Source: Conchiformibius kuhniae DSM 17694 (GTDB taxonomy: Bacteria; Pseudomonadota; Gammaproteobacteria; Burkholderiales; Neisseriaceae). Taken from it: a DNA stretch of 64,000 nucleotides. Position numbers and translations under genes: made by a program. Positions 34,702 to 43,146 of this stretch are shown piece after piece (within the stretch, counting starts at the first letter, position 1; every line of letters begins with the position of its first letter). The notes beneath the pieces were generated by a model, which had not been told where the DNA came from, did no database searches, and saw only the letters and a program-made list of their open reading frames with translations. The stretch lies in the NCBI RefSeq assembly GCF_000428785.1, contig NZ_AUAP01000002.1:124001-188000 (forward strand), written 5' to 3'.

Positions 34702-35507
34702 CCGCACAGGCTTTGACCGTTGCCGGCTCGGACAGTGGCGGCGGCGCGGGCATTCAGGCGGATTTGAAAACCTTCCAAATGCGCGGCGTGTACGGCGTGA
34801 GCGTCATCACCGCCCTGACCGCGCAAAACACTTTGGGCGTGCATGCCGTCCACCCCGTTCCCCCCGCAATGGTGGCGGCGCAACTGCGTGCGGTAACGGA
34901 CGATTTTGCCATCGGCGCGGTGAAAATCGGCATGCTCGGTTCGGCGCAAATCATTGATTGCGTGGCGGCACACCTGCCCCACGGTGCGCCCTTGGTACTC
35001 GACCCCGTGATGCGGGCGAAAGACGGCGCATCGCTGCTTGCCGATGATGCCCTGTTTGCCTTGACTGCCAAACTGCTGCCGCGCACCACCGTGTTCACCC
35101 CCAATCTGCCCGAAACGGAACGTTTGAGCGGAATTTGCGTGCAAACCCGTGCCGATGCCGAACGCGCCGCCCGCCTGTTCATGCGGCAGGGCGCGGCAAA
35201 TGTGGTGATAAAGGGCGGGCATGCCGGTGCGGACGTGTGTTGCGACCGCGTATTTTTGGCAGACGGACGCTGCTTGGAGCTGAGTCGTCCGCGCATCGCC
35301 ACCGCGCACACACACGGCACGGGCTGCACCTTTTCCGCCTGCATCGCCGCCGAATTGGCAAAAGGACACAGCGTTGCCGATGCCGTTTGCACCGCCAAAG
35401 CCCTGTTGCACCGCGCCATTGCCGCCAGCCCGAACATCGGCGCGGGCTGCGGGCCGGTCAATCATTGGGCGTTTGCCGAACCGCCGTCTTACCCATGCGC
35501 TTGGTAA
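34689..35507 (+). CDS. thiD: Hydroxymethylpyrimidine/phosphomethylpyrimidine kinase
   Basis: ThiD phosphorylates HMP twice for thiamine synthesis. 272 residues of ribokinase fold: TVAGSDSGGGAGIQADLKTF at the start, LVLDPVMRAKDG near residue 103, FTPNLPETERLSG, and the anion-hole motif HTHGTGCTFSACIAAELAKGH near 212. ATG 34689 overlaps the end of the anmK-dgkA gene by 13 nt and gives the family N-terminus. It precedes thiE. Confidence 0.95.
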   Translation: MAGLTAQALTVAGSDSGGGAGIQADLKTFQMRGVYGVSVITALTAQNTLGVHAVHPVPPAMVAAQLRAVTDDFAIGAVKIGMLGSAQIIDCVAAHLPHGAPLVLDPVMRAKDGASLLADDALFALTAKLLPRTTVFTPNLPETERLSGICVQTRADAERAARLFMRQGAANVVIKGGHAGADVCCDRVFLADGRCLELSRPRIATAHTHGTGCTFSACIAAELAKGHSVADAVCTAKALLHRAIAASPNIGAGCGPVNHWAFAEPPSYPCAW

Positions 35508-35514
35508 CCACATC

Positions 35515-36186
35515 ATGACGAACTTTTCCCGCGAAACCTTAAAACTGTACTTTGTTGCCGGCACGCAAGACTGCCGCCACCTGCCGCACACGCCCGAACA
35601 AAACCTGCTGGGCGTATTGGAAACCGCCCTGCAAAACGGCATCACCTGCTACCAACTGCGCGAAAAAGGCGCACACGCCCTGCAAGACGAAGCCCGCATC
35701 CGCCGTTTGGCAGGCGAATGCCGCGCCCTGTGCCGCCGCTACGGCGTGCCGTTCGTGCTGAACAACGACGTGCGTTCGGCACTGGCATGGGGCGCGGACG
35801 GCGTGCATATCGGTCAGCAAGACATGCCCCTGCGCGAAGCGGCGAACCTGTGTCGCGGCAAAATCTTCTTGGGCATTTCCAATAATTCCCTTGCCAATGC
35901 CCAAACCAGCGCGGCGGCGGCATGCGCCGATTATCTGGCGGCAGGCCCGATTTTCCCGACCCAATCCAAGCCCGATGCCAAAGCCCCTGTGGGCGTGGAC
36001 TTGGTGCGGCAGGTACGCGCGGCGGGCATTGCCGCGCCTTTGGTGGCAATCGGCGGCATCACAGCCGGCACCGCGCCCCTGCTGCGTGCGGCGGGCGCGG
36101 ACGGCATCGCCGTGATTTCCGCCATTGCCGCCGCCGCCGATGTGGCACAAGCGGTGCGGGCGTTGGCGGCAGACGGCGCGGCATGA
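35515..36186 (+). CDS. thiE: Thiamine-phosphate synthase
   Basis: ThiE joins HMP diphosphate and thiazole phosphate to thiamine phosphate. 223 residues of TIM-barrel type: ITCYQLREKGA near residue 45, FVLNNDVRSALAWGADGVHIGQQD near 80, GISNNSLANAQ, YLAAGPIFPTQSKPDA near 142 and VAIGGITAGTAPLLRAAGADGIAVISAI near 178. It lies 7 bp after thiD and is probably cotranscribed. Confidence 0.95.
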   Translation: MTNFSRETLKLYFVAGTQDCRHLPHTPEQNLLGVLETALQNGITCYQLREKGAHALQDEARIRRLAGECRALCRRYGVPFVLNNDVRSALAWGADGVHIGQQDMPLREAANLCRGKIFLGISNNSLANAQTSAAAACADYLAAGPIFPTQSKPDAKAPVGVDLVRQVRAAGIAAPLVAIGGITAGTAPLLRAAGADGIAVISAIAAAADVAQAVRALAADGAA

Positions 36187-36253
36187 TGCGCGGCGGCGGC
36201 ACGGTTTCCGGCAGGTGCGGACGCTTTGCCCGCCCTTTTGCACACGGCAACGC

Positions 36254-36281
36254 TTGTCATCGCAGAACAAAGCGTTATAAT
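36254..36281 (+). promoter_or_regulatory. Sigma-70-type promoter of nudB
   Basis: TTGTCA (36254-36259) and TATAAT (36276-36281) with 16 bp spacing, 20 bp before the nudB start. Confidence 0.7.
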
Positions 36282-36301
36282 CCGCCGTTTGGTGCGGAAA
36301 A

Positions 36302-36778
36302 ATGCAGATGGAAACAAAAAAACGCCCCGTATCGGTACTGGTGGTGCTGCACGACGGCGCAGGACAGGCACTGCTGCTCGAGCGTGCCGACCGTGCCGGC
36401 TTTTGGCAATCGGTAACCGGCAGCTTGGAAGCGGGCGAAACCCCGTTTGCCGCCGCCTTGCGCGAAACCGCCGAAGAAACCGGCATCGTCCTGCCGCCGC
36501 ACCGCCTGCACGACTGGCAGCACAGCGTGGAATACGAAATCTACCCGCACTGGCGGCACCGCTATCCCGCAGGCGTCTGCCGCAACACCGAACATTGGTT
36601 TTCGGCAGTGGTGGCGCGGGATACCCCGCTTGTGTTGAGCGAACACACGGCGTTTGCGTGGCTGGACGCGGCGGCGGCGGCACAACGCGCCTCATCGCCC
36701 TCCAACCAAGACGCACTGCGGCGTTTGGCGGATTCGGTTTGCCACTTTGAAACCCCGCCGTTTACGGCGGTAAAATAA
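36302..36778 (+). CDS. nudB: Dihydroneopterin triphosphate diphosphatase (Nudix)
   Basis: 158 residues. The Nudix box GSLEAGETPFAAALRETAEETGI is near residue 40, followed by EHWFSAVV and EHTAFAWLDAAAA, typical of NudB, which removes pyrophosphate in folate synthesis. ATG 36302 or 36308 may be the start. The last 11 or so residues (HFETPPFTAVK) are encoded inside a family B repeat, so the C-terminus appears to have been rewritten when the repeat inserted. Confidence 0.88.
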   Translation: MQMETKKRPVSVLVVLHDGAGQALLLERADRAGFWQSVTGSLEAGETPFAAALRETAEETGIVLPPHRLHDWQHSVEYEIYPHWRHRYPAGVCRNTEHWFSAVVARDTPLVLSEHTAFAWLDAAAAAQRASSPSNQDALRRLADSVCHFETPPFTAVK

Positions 36779-36870
36779 GCAGCTTGATTGTTCGGGCGGC
36801 GCATCGGCCCGTCCGAATCGGGGCAAGGCACAAGGCTGTGCTTTATGTGCAGCCCTGTGCGTTGAAACAT
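36746..36870. repeat. Family B repeat copy 2, overlapping the nudB 3' end
   Basis: About 125 bp starting CTTTGAAACCCCGCCGTTTACGG and ending GTGCGTTGAAACAT. It provides the last nudB codons and stop, and ends 11 bp before the next gene. Hairpins CCGCCG(TTTA)CGGCGG and GGCTG...CAGCC are as in the other copies. Confidence 0.8.
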
Positions 36871-36881
36871 ACTGAACAAAC

Positions 36882-37475
36882 ATGACTTTACAAAATGTAA
36901 TTCCTTTTGCCCATGCCTTGGTGCAGCAGCACCTGCACGCGGGCGATTACGCGGTGGATGGCACCATGGGCAACGGCCACGACACCCTGATGCTGGCGCA
37001 TTGCGTGGGCGATGCGGGGCGCGTGTTTGCCTTCGACATTCAAAGCGCCGCACTCACCGCCACCGCCGACCGTCTGCATCAGGCGGGTTTGCGCCACCGC
37101 GCCGAGCTGATTCAAACCGGACACGAACACATGACCCGCCACGTGCCTTTGGGCATCCGCGCCGCCATATTCAACTTCGGCTACCTGCCCGGCGGCGACA
37201 AAAACATCACCACCCGCGCCGACACCAGCTTGGCGGCGGTCGGCGCGGCATTGTCGCTGCTGGCAGACGGCGGATTGCTTGTTGCCGTACTCTATCCCGG
37301 ACACGACGCGGGCAAAACCGAAGCCGACCTGCTCAACCGCTATGCCAAAACCCTGCCGTTTCCCGCCTTCAACGTCCTGTATTACGGCTTCACCAACCGC
37401 GCCGCCTACCCGCCGTTTTTACTGGCAATCGAAAAAAATCCGACAGGCGCGGCACAAAGCATCAGCCCAATCTAG
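36882..37475 (+). CDS. YtqB-like SAM-dependent methyltransferase (rRNA methylase family)
   Basis: 197 residues. SAM motif I is DGTMGNGHDTLMLA near residue 26, with FAFDIQSAALTATADRL following and the family-typical FNFGYLPGGDKNITT near 97. It belongs to the putative rRNA methylase family that includes YtqB/MnmM; MnmM methylates the wobble uridine pathway nm5U to mnm5U. If so, it could supply the step missing from the single-domain MnmC in this window. That link is inference. Confidence 0.87.
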   Translation: MTLQNVIPFAHALVQQHLHAGDYAVDGTMGNGHDTLMLAHCVGDAGRVFAFDIQSAALTATADRLHQAGLRHRAELIQTGHEHMTRHVPLGIRAAIFNFGYLPGGDKNITTRADTSLAAVGAALSLLADGGLLVAVLYPGHDAGKTEADLLNRYAKTLPFPAFNVLYYGFTNRAAYPPFLLAIEKNPTGAAQSISPI

Positions 37476-37484
37476 GAAACACCC

Positions 37485-37850
37485 ATGTACCTGCCGCTCA
37501 AACACAGCCATATTTTATTGGTGTGCATCAGCATTATTTTGTTTAATCTGAAATTCTGGCTGCGCTTTGCCCGTGTGCACCGCCCCGTGCCGCGTTGGCT
37601 GGACATCATACCCCATGCCAACGACACCCTGCTGCTGTGTACGGGCGCGGCACTGCTGCATCTGGGCAAATGGCAGCCCTTTGGCGCGGCGGCATGGCTG
37701 GGGGGAAAACTGGTGCTGGTGTGCGCCTACATCGCTGCGGGCATCTTCTGCATGAAACAAACGCCGCGCAGCACCCGCGCCAACAGTGCATATGCCCTGT
37801 GCTGGCTGCTGCTGGCGGCAACCGTGTATTTGGCGCGGGTCAAGCCCTGA
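37485..37850 (+). CDS. SirB2-family membrane protein
   Basis: 121 residues with four membrane segments (HILLVCISIILFNLKFWL, NDTLLLCTGAALLHL, KLVLVCAYIAAGIFCM, AYALCWLLLAATVYLA), the SirB/YchQ topology. The function is unknown. It lies 9 bp after the methyltransferase gene and 16 bp before nadK, so the three are probably one transcript. Confidence 0.85.
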   Translation: MYLPLKHSHILLVCISIILFNLKFWLRFARVHRPVPRWLDIIPHANDTLLLCTGAALLHLGKWQPFGAAAWLGGKLVLVCAYIAAGIFCMKQTPRSTRANSAYALCWLLLAATVYLARVKP

Positions 37851-37866
37851 ACCGGAGCAGCGCATC

Positions 37867-38751
37867 ATGACCGTTTTCACCCGCATCGGCATCGTTACCC
37901 GCCCCGACACCCCCGACATCACCCCCGATTTGCACAATTTGGTGGCGTTTTTGCACCGGCGCGGCGCGGAAATCCACATCGGTCGCGATTGTGCCGAATA
38001 CCTGCCTTCCGCCGCGCTTGCCCCGTGCAGCGTTCATGCCGACCACGAAGACTGGGGGCGTTTGTGCAACCTCATCATCGTATTGGGCGGAGACGGCACA
38101 TTTCTTTCCGCCGCCCGCCAAGTCGCCCCCTACCGCGTGCCCGTTGTCGGCGTCAATCTCGGCACACTCGGCTTTCTCGCCCAAGTGCCGCGCGAAAACA
38201 TGACCGCCGAACTCGCCCGCATCATGTCCGGACAATACCTCACCGAAAACTGCATCTTGCTGCAAGCCGAAGTGTACCGCAACAACGAAGCCGTTTACCG
38301 CAACCTTGCCCTGAACGACGTGGTGCTGTCGCGGGGATTGGCGGGGAAAATGATAGAGTTTGAAGTATTCATCAACGAACAATTCGTCTACACCCAGCGT
38401 TCGGACGGCTTGATTGTGTCCACCCCCACAGGCTCGACCGCTTACGCACTGGCGGCGGGCGGCGCGATATTGCAGGCAGGGCTGAACGCCTTCACCCTTG
38501 TTCCCGTCTGCCCGCAGTCTTTGACCAACCGCCCGATTGTCATCTCCGACACCGCCGAAATCGACATACTCGTTACCAAAGCCAGCGATGCCCGCGTCCA
38601 CTATGACGGACAATCCTTTACCGACATTCAAAGCATGGACAGAATCGCCCTGCGCCGCTACCACCACGCCGTGAAAGTACTCAACCCCGTGCATTACCAA
38701 TACTATCGCACCCTGCGCCAAAAACTGCACTGGGGCGAACAATTGGTATAA
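37867..38751 (+). CDS. nadK: NAD kinase
   Basis: NadK makes NADP from NAD and ATP. 294 residues: the GGDGTFLSAAR motif near residue 72, VGVNLGTLGFLAQ near 95, LNDVVLSRG, and the conserved SDGLIVSTPTGSTAYALAAGG near 180. Length is normal. ATG 37867 is the family start; the open frame extends upstream into the SirB2 gene. Confidence 0.96.
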   Translation: MTVFTRIGIVTRPDTPDITPDLHNLVAFLHRRGAEIHIGRDCAEYLPSAALAPCSVHADHEDWGRLCNLIIVLGGDGTFLSAARQVAPYRVPVVGVNLGTLGFLAQVPRENMTAELARIMSGQYLTENCILLQAEVYRNNEAVYRNLALNDVVLSRGLAGKMIEFEVFINEQFVYTQRSDGLIVSTPTGSTAYALAAGGAILQAGLNAFTLVPVCPQSLTNRPIVISDTAEIDILVTKASDARVHYDGQSFTDIQSMDRIALRRYHHAVKVLNPVHYQYYRTLRQKLHWGEQLV

Positions 38752-38955
38752 TATAGCATTGCCCGCGTTTGCAAAAATTTACACAAGCCAAGCCGTTTTT
38801 CACAATAATTTTTGCAAAACAAATGCTTGATTTGGCTAAAAAGCGTTTTGTGCGGCGCAAAAAATGTATTTTTCTGTAAAAACCAAAGCAAAACAAGCCC
38901 GAATGCTGATAAGATACGCGGCTGTTTTCATCATTTTTGTTTAACTGACCAATCT

Positions 38956-40254
38956 ATGGCGATGCAAAAACCGAATTTTTCCCGAAGTTTTTCCGTAATC
39001 GCGGCACTGACGGTGTCGGGCATGGCGTGGGCGACTGTGGGCAAGCCCCAAACTGCCGCGCCCGCAGAACAGTACAAAGTCGAACGCGTGGTGCAGGAAT
39101 TGCCCATGCCTGCTGTGGCTGCCAACGGCAGCAAAGGCACAAGCTATTGGTATGACGAAGAAGTGCAAACGGGCGACAACTTGAGCCTGATTCTCACCCG
39201 CTTGGGCGTGAGCGAAAACAGCATTCAAAATTTCCTGAAAAACAGCCCTGTCGATACCAAAATGCTCCAGCTTCGCGCAGGGCAGATTATCTCGGCGCGG
39301 GTGGACTCGGCGGGCGACGTTACCGACGTGCAGTTTTTTAATGATGACGACAACGGCGAGCGCAATTTGGTTGCCATTGAAAAAATCAACGGCAAATGGC
39401 AGCTTCATGTGGGCGAGGTCGATACCGAAACCATGCCTTCGCTGCGTTCGGTGGTGGTCAGCACATCGGCAACGGGCGCATTGTCGCGGGCGGGCGTGCC
39501 GGTGGAAATCCGCACGTCTTTGCGCGAGATGTTCAGCGACAAATTTGATTTGAACGAGCTTAAAGCGGGCGACAGCATCCGCGTGCTGTATGAAAGCCTG
39601 TATTTTCGCGGGCAGGAAATCGCCACGGGCAATGTGTTGGCGGCGGAAGTCAGCACGGGCGGGCGCACTTATCACGGCTATTATTTCGAGCACGGCGACA
39701 CGGGCGGCAATTTTTATGACGAAAAGGGCAATGCTTTGAAAAAAGGTTTTGCCGGTCAGCCGATTGAGTTTTTCAGCCGCATTTCTTCACCCTACGGAAT
39801 TCGTCTGCACCCCGTATTGAAAACCATCAAAATGCACACGGGCATTGACTACGCCGCGCCGACAGGCACGAAAATCCTTGCGCCCAGCGACGGGGTGGTA
39901 ACGTTTCGCGGCTGGAAGGGCGGCTACGGCAATACGGTGATGGTGTCGCACGGCAACGGTATGGAAACGCTGTATGCCCACATGAGTGCGTTTGTCAGTG
40001 GTGTGGACGAAGGCACGCGGGTGCGGGCGGGCGATGTGATTGGTTTGGTGGGCAGCACGGGGCGTTCCACCGGCCCGCATCTGCACTATGAAGTGCGTAT
40101 CGGCGGACAGCACGTCAATCCGGCAACGGCGGCACTGCCCACGCCCAAGCTCAATGCCCCCGATTTGGCGGCACTGAAAAAATATCAGAAAAAAACCGAT
40201 GAAACGCTGGCTGCCGTGCGCGGTTTGCCGGTGATGGTGTCGCAGAAAGATTAG
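38956..40254 (+). CDS. M23-family peptidoglycan endopeptidase with OapA/LysM-like domain
   Basis: 432 residues. A signal peptide (VIAALTVSGMAWA) is followed by an OapA/LysM-like region (QTGDNLSLILTRLGVSENSI), a middle beta domain, and a LytM/M23 domain with zinc ligands in MHTGIDYAAPTGTKI and GPHLHYEVR. It resembles the neisserial M23 enzyme (Mpg, NGO1686 type) that trims peptidoglycan cross-links and supports piliation. The TAG stop is completed by a family A MITE, which separates the gene from its terminator at 40490. Confidence 0.92.
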   Translation: MAMQKPNFSRSFSVIAALTVSGMAWATVGKPQTAAPAEQYKVERVVQELPMPAVAANGSKGTSYWYDEEVQTGDNLSLILTRLGVSENSIQNFLKNSPVDTKMLQLRAGQIISARVDSAGDVTDVQFFNDDDNGERNLVAIEKINGKWQLHVGEVDTETMPSLRSVVVSTSATGALSRAGVPVEIRTSLREMFSDKFDLNELKAGDSIRVLYESLYFRGQEIATGNVLAAEVSTGGRTYHGYYFEHGDTGGNFYDEKGNALKKGFAGQPIEFFSRISSPYGIRLHPVLKTIKMHTGIDYAAPTGTKILAPSDGVVTFRGWKGGYGNTVMVSHGNGMETLYAHMSAFVSGVDEGTRVRAGDVIGLVGSTGRSTGPHLHYEVRIGGQHVNPATAALPTPKLNAPDLAALKKYQKKTDETLAAVRGLPVMVSQKD

Positions 40255-40450
40255 GGCGTGCCATCAACTAAATTTTCCTACTGAAAATCAGTTCAATATG
40301 AAAATCATCGTCATTCCCGCGCAGGCGGGAATCCACTGTACGATAACTTGCGGGCAATGTTTTATCTAAGGTTTGTTGTGTTTCGATTTGGATTCCCGCA
40401 TTCGCGGGAATGACGGTGCGGTGTTTTTTCGGTCAATTGATGGCACGCCC
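40254..40450. repeat. Family A MITE copy 5
   Basis: Begins GGGCGTGCCATCAACTAAA in the M23 gene stop codon and ends TCAATTGATGGCACGCCC. 197 bp, with two dRS3-like arms. The matched change GTGTCATC to GTGCCATC in both ends is notable: the two termini changed together. Confidence 0.88.
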
Positions 40451-40489
40451 CGGTCAAAAGTTTAAATTGCGCCACGATTGTGTTCATAA

Positions 40490-40520
40490 AAACAGCACCT
40501 TGAAAAAGGTGCTGTTTGTT
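40490..40520 (+). terminator. Terminator of the M23 gene
   Basis: AAACAGCACCT...AGGTGCTGTTT stem followed by GTTTT. It is displaced about 235 bp from the stop codon by the MITE. Confidence 0.85.
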
Positions 40521-40541
40521 TTGGGTTTGTCGGGGCGGTCA

Positions 40542-40702
40542 GGGCGTGTCATCATTTACTTATGCGGCGGTATTTTCAGCTAAAATCCGCACCTGCCGCG
40601 TTAAAAATCCTTACAAGGTGCCCAACCTTGTGCGGATTTTCGCCTTGCATCTGCGAATTTTTGCTTGAAAAGCTGCTTCGCAAAGCAATTGATGACACGC
40701 CC
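40542..40702. repeat. Family A MITE copy 6, subtype 2
   Basis: Ends match family A (GGGCGTGTCATCATTTAC and CAATTGATGACACGCC, then CTAG). The interior differs: it lacks the dRS3-like arms and holds AAGGTGCCCAACCTTGTGCGGATTTTCGCC-type sequence, also present in copy 8. The right-hand TA starts the hpf stop codon (minus strand). Confidence 0.85.
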
Positions 40703-40992
40703 TAGCGCACGTTTTGGCTTTTTTCTTTGTGCTGCAACACGGCGCGGTCGATTTTGTCCATCAAGACGTCAATCGCCGCCTGCATTTCGTTTTCCACCGC
40801 TTCCACATGCAGGTCTTTGCCCGCCAAGTGGATTTGTGCGGCGGCTTTGTGCTGGTGTTTGTCGGCGGAAAGCGTAAATTGGACGCTGATGATGCCGCTA
40901 CTGTGGCGGTTTACCCGTTCCATTTTGGCGGCAATGCGCTGGCGCAAAGCGTCGCCGACATCGACATTCAAACCGGTAATGTGCAGATTCAT
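40702..40992 (-). CDS. hpf: Ribosome hibernation-promoting factor
   Basis: 96 residues, the short HPF/RaiA form: MNLHITGLNVDVGDALRQRIAAKMERV at the start, then VQFTLSADKHQHKAAAQIHLAGKDLHVEA. It dimerises or inactivates 70S ribosomes in stationary phase. It lies 34 bp downstream of rpoN on the same strand, the classic rpoN-hpf arrangement. The stop codon is completed by a MITE. Confidence 0.95.
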   Translation of the reverse strand: MNLHITGLNVDVGDALRQRIAAKMERVNRHSSGIISVQFTLSADKHQHKAAAQIHLAGKDLHVEAVENEMQAAIDVLMDKIDRAVLQHKEKSQNVR

Positions 40993-41026
40993 GGTTCAAC
41001 TCCTTGAACATTGGACGGAAAAACAG

Positions 41027-42382
41027 TTACACGCGCCGTTTGCCTGCGGCGGGAATGTTGAGCAAATCGCGGTATTTGGCAACGGTGCGGCGGGAAATAT
41101 TGATGCCCTGCTGTTGCAGCAGTTTCATCAATTGGCTGTCGCTGTAGGGCTTGTGCTTGTTCTCGCTGTCGATGATTTGCACCATCAGTGCTTTGATGAC
41201 GCTTTGGCTGATGCCTTCTTCGTCTTCGCCGGTTACCGCCGTTTGCGTAAAGAAGTATCGTAAGGGAAATACGCCGCGCGGGCAAGACAAATATTTTTGA
41301 TTGACGGCGCGGGAGATGGTGCTTTCGGCAAGCTCCAGATATTGGGCGCAGTCTTTGAGCAGCATGGGCACGAGTCCGATTTCGCCAAAATGAAAAAAAT
41401 CCTGCTGCTTATCGACGATGTATTCGGCAATGCGCATGACGGTGGATTTGCGTTGGCACAGCATGTCCACTTTTTGCCGTGCTTCGGCGGCTTTTTCTTT
41501 CCAAACGGGGTCGGTGCTGCCCGCTTCGTTCAGTGCCTGCATCAGCTCGCTGTTGATTTTGACGCGCGGCCAGGTGGTTTCGTTGCTGACGGCATGCCAA
41601 ACGCCCTGATGTTCTTTGATGACGACTTCGGGCTGGATGTAGGCGGTGGGGGTGTCGGCGGCGAAGCCGTAGGCGGGAAAGGGGTTGAGTGTGCCAATCA
41701 TTTCCAAGGCGGTTTTGATGGTGTCGGCATCGAAATCGGGCAGGTGCTTGGCAAGGTGGGTACAGTTTTGGTGGACGCCGTGTTTGAGACGGTCGAGGTG
41801 GCGGCTGACGATTTGGGCGGCGCAACGGCGTTCGGGCGAGGCGGGCAGGCGCGAGAGCTGGTGCAGCAGCGATTCGCCGAGATTGGCAGTGGCGATGCCG
41901 GGCGGGTCGAAGTTTTGCAGGTGGGCGAGGGCGGTTTCCAAGTCGCTTTCGCTGAGCATCCACTCGAGCGGGGTGTGTTCCACGATTTCTTCGAGGCTGT
42001 CGGTGAGGTAGCCGTGTTCGTCCAAAAAGTCGATGAGAATGTGGACGTGTGCCGCTTCTTGTTCGTCAAGCGGGTGTTCGCACACTTGGGCGTGCAGGTA
42101 GGTGTACAGATTGTCTTCTTTGGCGATGTTTTCCCAAACGTTTTCGGCATCGTCGCCGCCGATGCCTTGTGCGCGTTGTCCGATGGCGGCAGACAGGCGG
42201 GTGGGTTCGAGCGGGGTTTCCGGCTCGGCGGCGCGTTCGAGCAGGGGGTTGTCGGCAAGCCAGTCTTCCACTTCGCGTTCCAATTCCTGCCCCGACATCT
42301 GCAGTACGCGCAGTGAGTGCTGAAGGTTTTGGCTCAGTTGCTGGGTTTGCCTGAGTTTGAGGTGAAGGTGGTTTTGGCTCAT
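41027..42382 (-). CDS. rpoN: RNA polymerase sigma-54 factor
   Basis: 451 residues with a complete sigma-54 layout: Gln/Leu-rich region I (LRQTQQLSQNLQHSLRVLQM), acidic region II, core-binding region, HTH (LELAESTISRAVNQKYLSCPRG) and the RpoN box (RRTVAKYRDLLNI) near the end. No frameshift is visible. Pathogenic Neisseria are known to carry a decayed rpoN-like sequence, so an intact gene is informative. The start at 42382 gives MSQNHLHLKLRQTQQ. It lies 7 bp after lptB in the lpt operon. Confidence 0.96.
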   Translation of the reverse strand: MSQNHLHLKLRQTQQLSQNLQHSLRVLQMSGQELEREVEDWLADNPLLERAAEPETPLEPTRLSAAIGQRAQGIGGDDAENVWENIAKEDNLYTYLHAQVCEHPLDEQEAAHVHILIDFLDEHGYLTDSLEEIVEHTPLEWMLSESDLETALAHLQNFDPPGIATANLGESLLHQLSRLPASPERRCAAQIVSRHLDRLKHGVHQNCTHLAKHLPDFDADTIKTALEMIGTLNPFPAYGFAADTPTAYIQPEVVIKEHQGVWHAVSNETTWPRVKINSELMQALNEAGSTDPVWKEKAAEARQKVDMLCQRKSTVMRIAEYIVDKQQDFFHFGEIGLVPMLLKDCAQYLELAESTISRAVNQKYLSCPRGVFPLRYFFTQTAVTGEDEEGISQSVIKALMVQIIDSENKHKPYSDSQLMKLLQQQGINISRRTVAKYRDLLNIPAAGKRRV

Positions 42383-42389
42383 AATGGTG

Positions 42390-43115
42390 TCAGTAGTTGA
42401 AGTTTTCGCCCAAATACACGGCTTTAACCTGTGGGTCGGCAACCAAGTCGTCCGGTTTGCCCGATGCCAGCACGGTGCCGTCGCTGATGATGTAGGCGCG
42501 GTCGCAAATACGCAGGGTTTCGCGGACGTTGTGGTCGGTGATGAGGACGCCGATGCCGCGTTGTTTCAAAAAAACAATGATTTTTTGAATGTCTATCACG
42601 GCAATCGGGTCCACGCCCGCAAACGGTTCGTCCAGCAGGATAAAACGCGGCTGCATCGCCAACACGCGGGCGATTTCCACCCGCCGCCGCTCGCCGCCCG
42701 ACAGGGCAGGCGCGGGACTGTGGCGCAGGCGGGCGATGTTGAGGTCGGCGAGCAGTTGTTCCAATTGCCGTTCGATTTCCGAACGGCTGGTCAGGCGGAT
42801 TTCCAAAATGGCGCGGATGTTTTGTTCCACCGTCATTTTGCGGAAAATCGAGGCTTCCTGCGGCAGGTAGCCGATGCCGGCGCGGGCGCGTTGGTGAATG
42901 GGGCGGTGGCGCAGTTCCGTGCCGTCCAGCGTAATCGTGCCGGCATCGGCGGCAATCAGCCCCACTATCATGTAAAAGCTGGTGGTTTTGCCCGCACCGT
43001 TGGGGCCGAGCAGCCCGATGACTTCGCCGCTATGAATGTCCAGCGAGAAGTTTTTGACCACTTGGCGTTTTTTAAAGGTTGTTTGCAAACCGGCAACGTG
43101 TAAATGTGAAGTCAT
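42390..43115 (-). CDS. lptB: LPS export ABC transporter ATPase LptB
   Basis: 241 residues. Walker A GPNGAGKTTS, the Q loop (GYLPQEASIF), signature LSGGERRRVEIAR, Walker B FILLDEPFAGVDP and the switch His in LITDHN are all present. LptB powers extraction of LPS/LOS from the inner membrane with LptFG. It follows lptA after a short gap holding a DNA uptake sequence. Confidence 0.97.
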   Translation of the reverse strand: MTSHLHVAGLQTTFKKRQVVKNFSLDIHSGEVIGLLGPNGAGKTTSFYMIVGLIAADAGTITLDGTELRHRPIHQRARAGIGYLPQEASIFRKMTVEQNIRAILEIRLTSRSEIERQLEQLLADLNIARLRHSPAPALSGGERRRVEIARVLAMQPRFILLDEPFAGVDPIAVIDIQKIIVFLKQRGIGVLITDHNVRETLRICDRAYIISDGTVLASGKPDDLVADPQVKAVYLGENFNY

Positions 43116-43129
43116 GATGTGCGGTTTTC

Positions 43130-43141
43130 AGGCTGCCTGAA
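43130..43141. other. DNA uptake sequence AGGCTGCCTGAA, in an inverted repeat
   Basis: TTTTCAGGCTGCCTGAAAA at 43125-43143 is a short palindrome containing the 12-mer of the AG-simDUS dialect. It sits between lptA and lptB. Other matches or near-matches: 43508-43519, 43947-43958, 52197-52208, 56781-56792 and 59159-59170, most of them inside genes. Confidence 0.75.
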
Positions 43142-43146
43142 AACGT

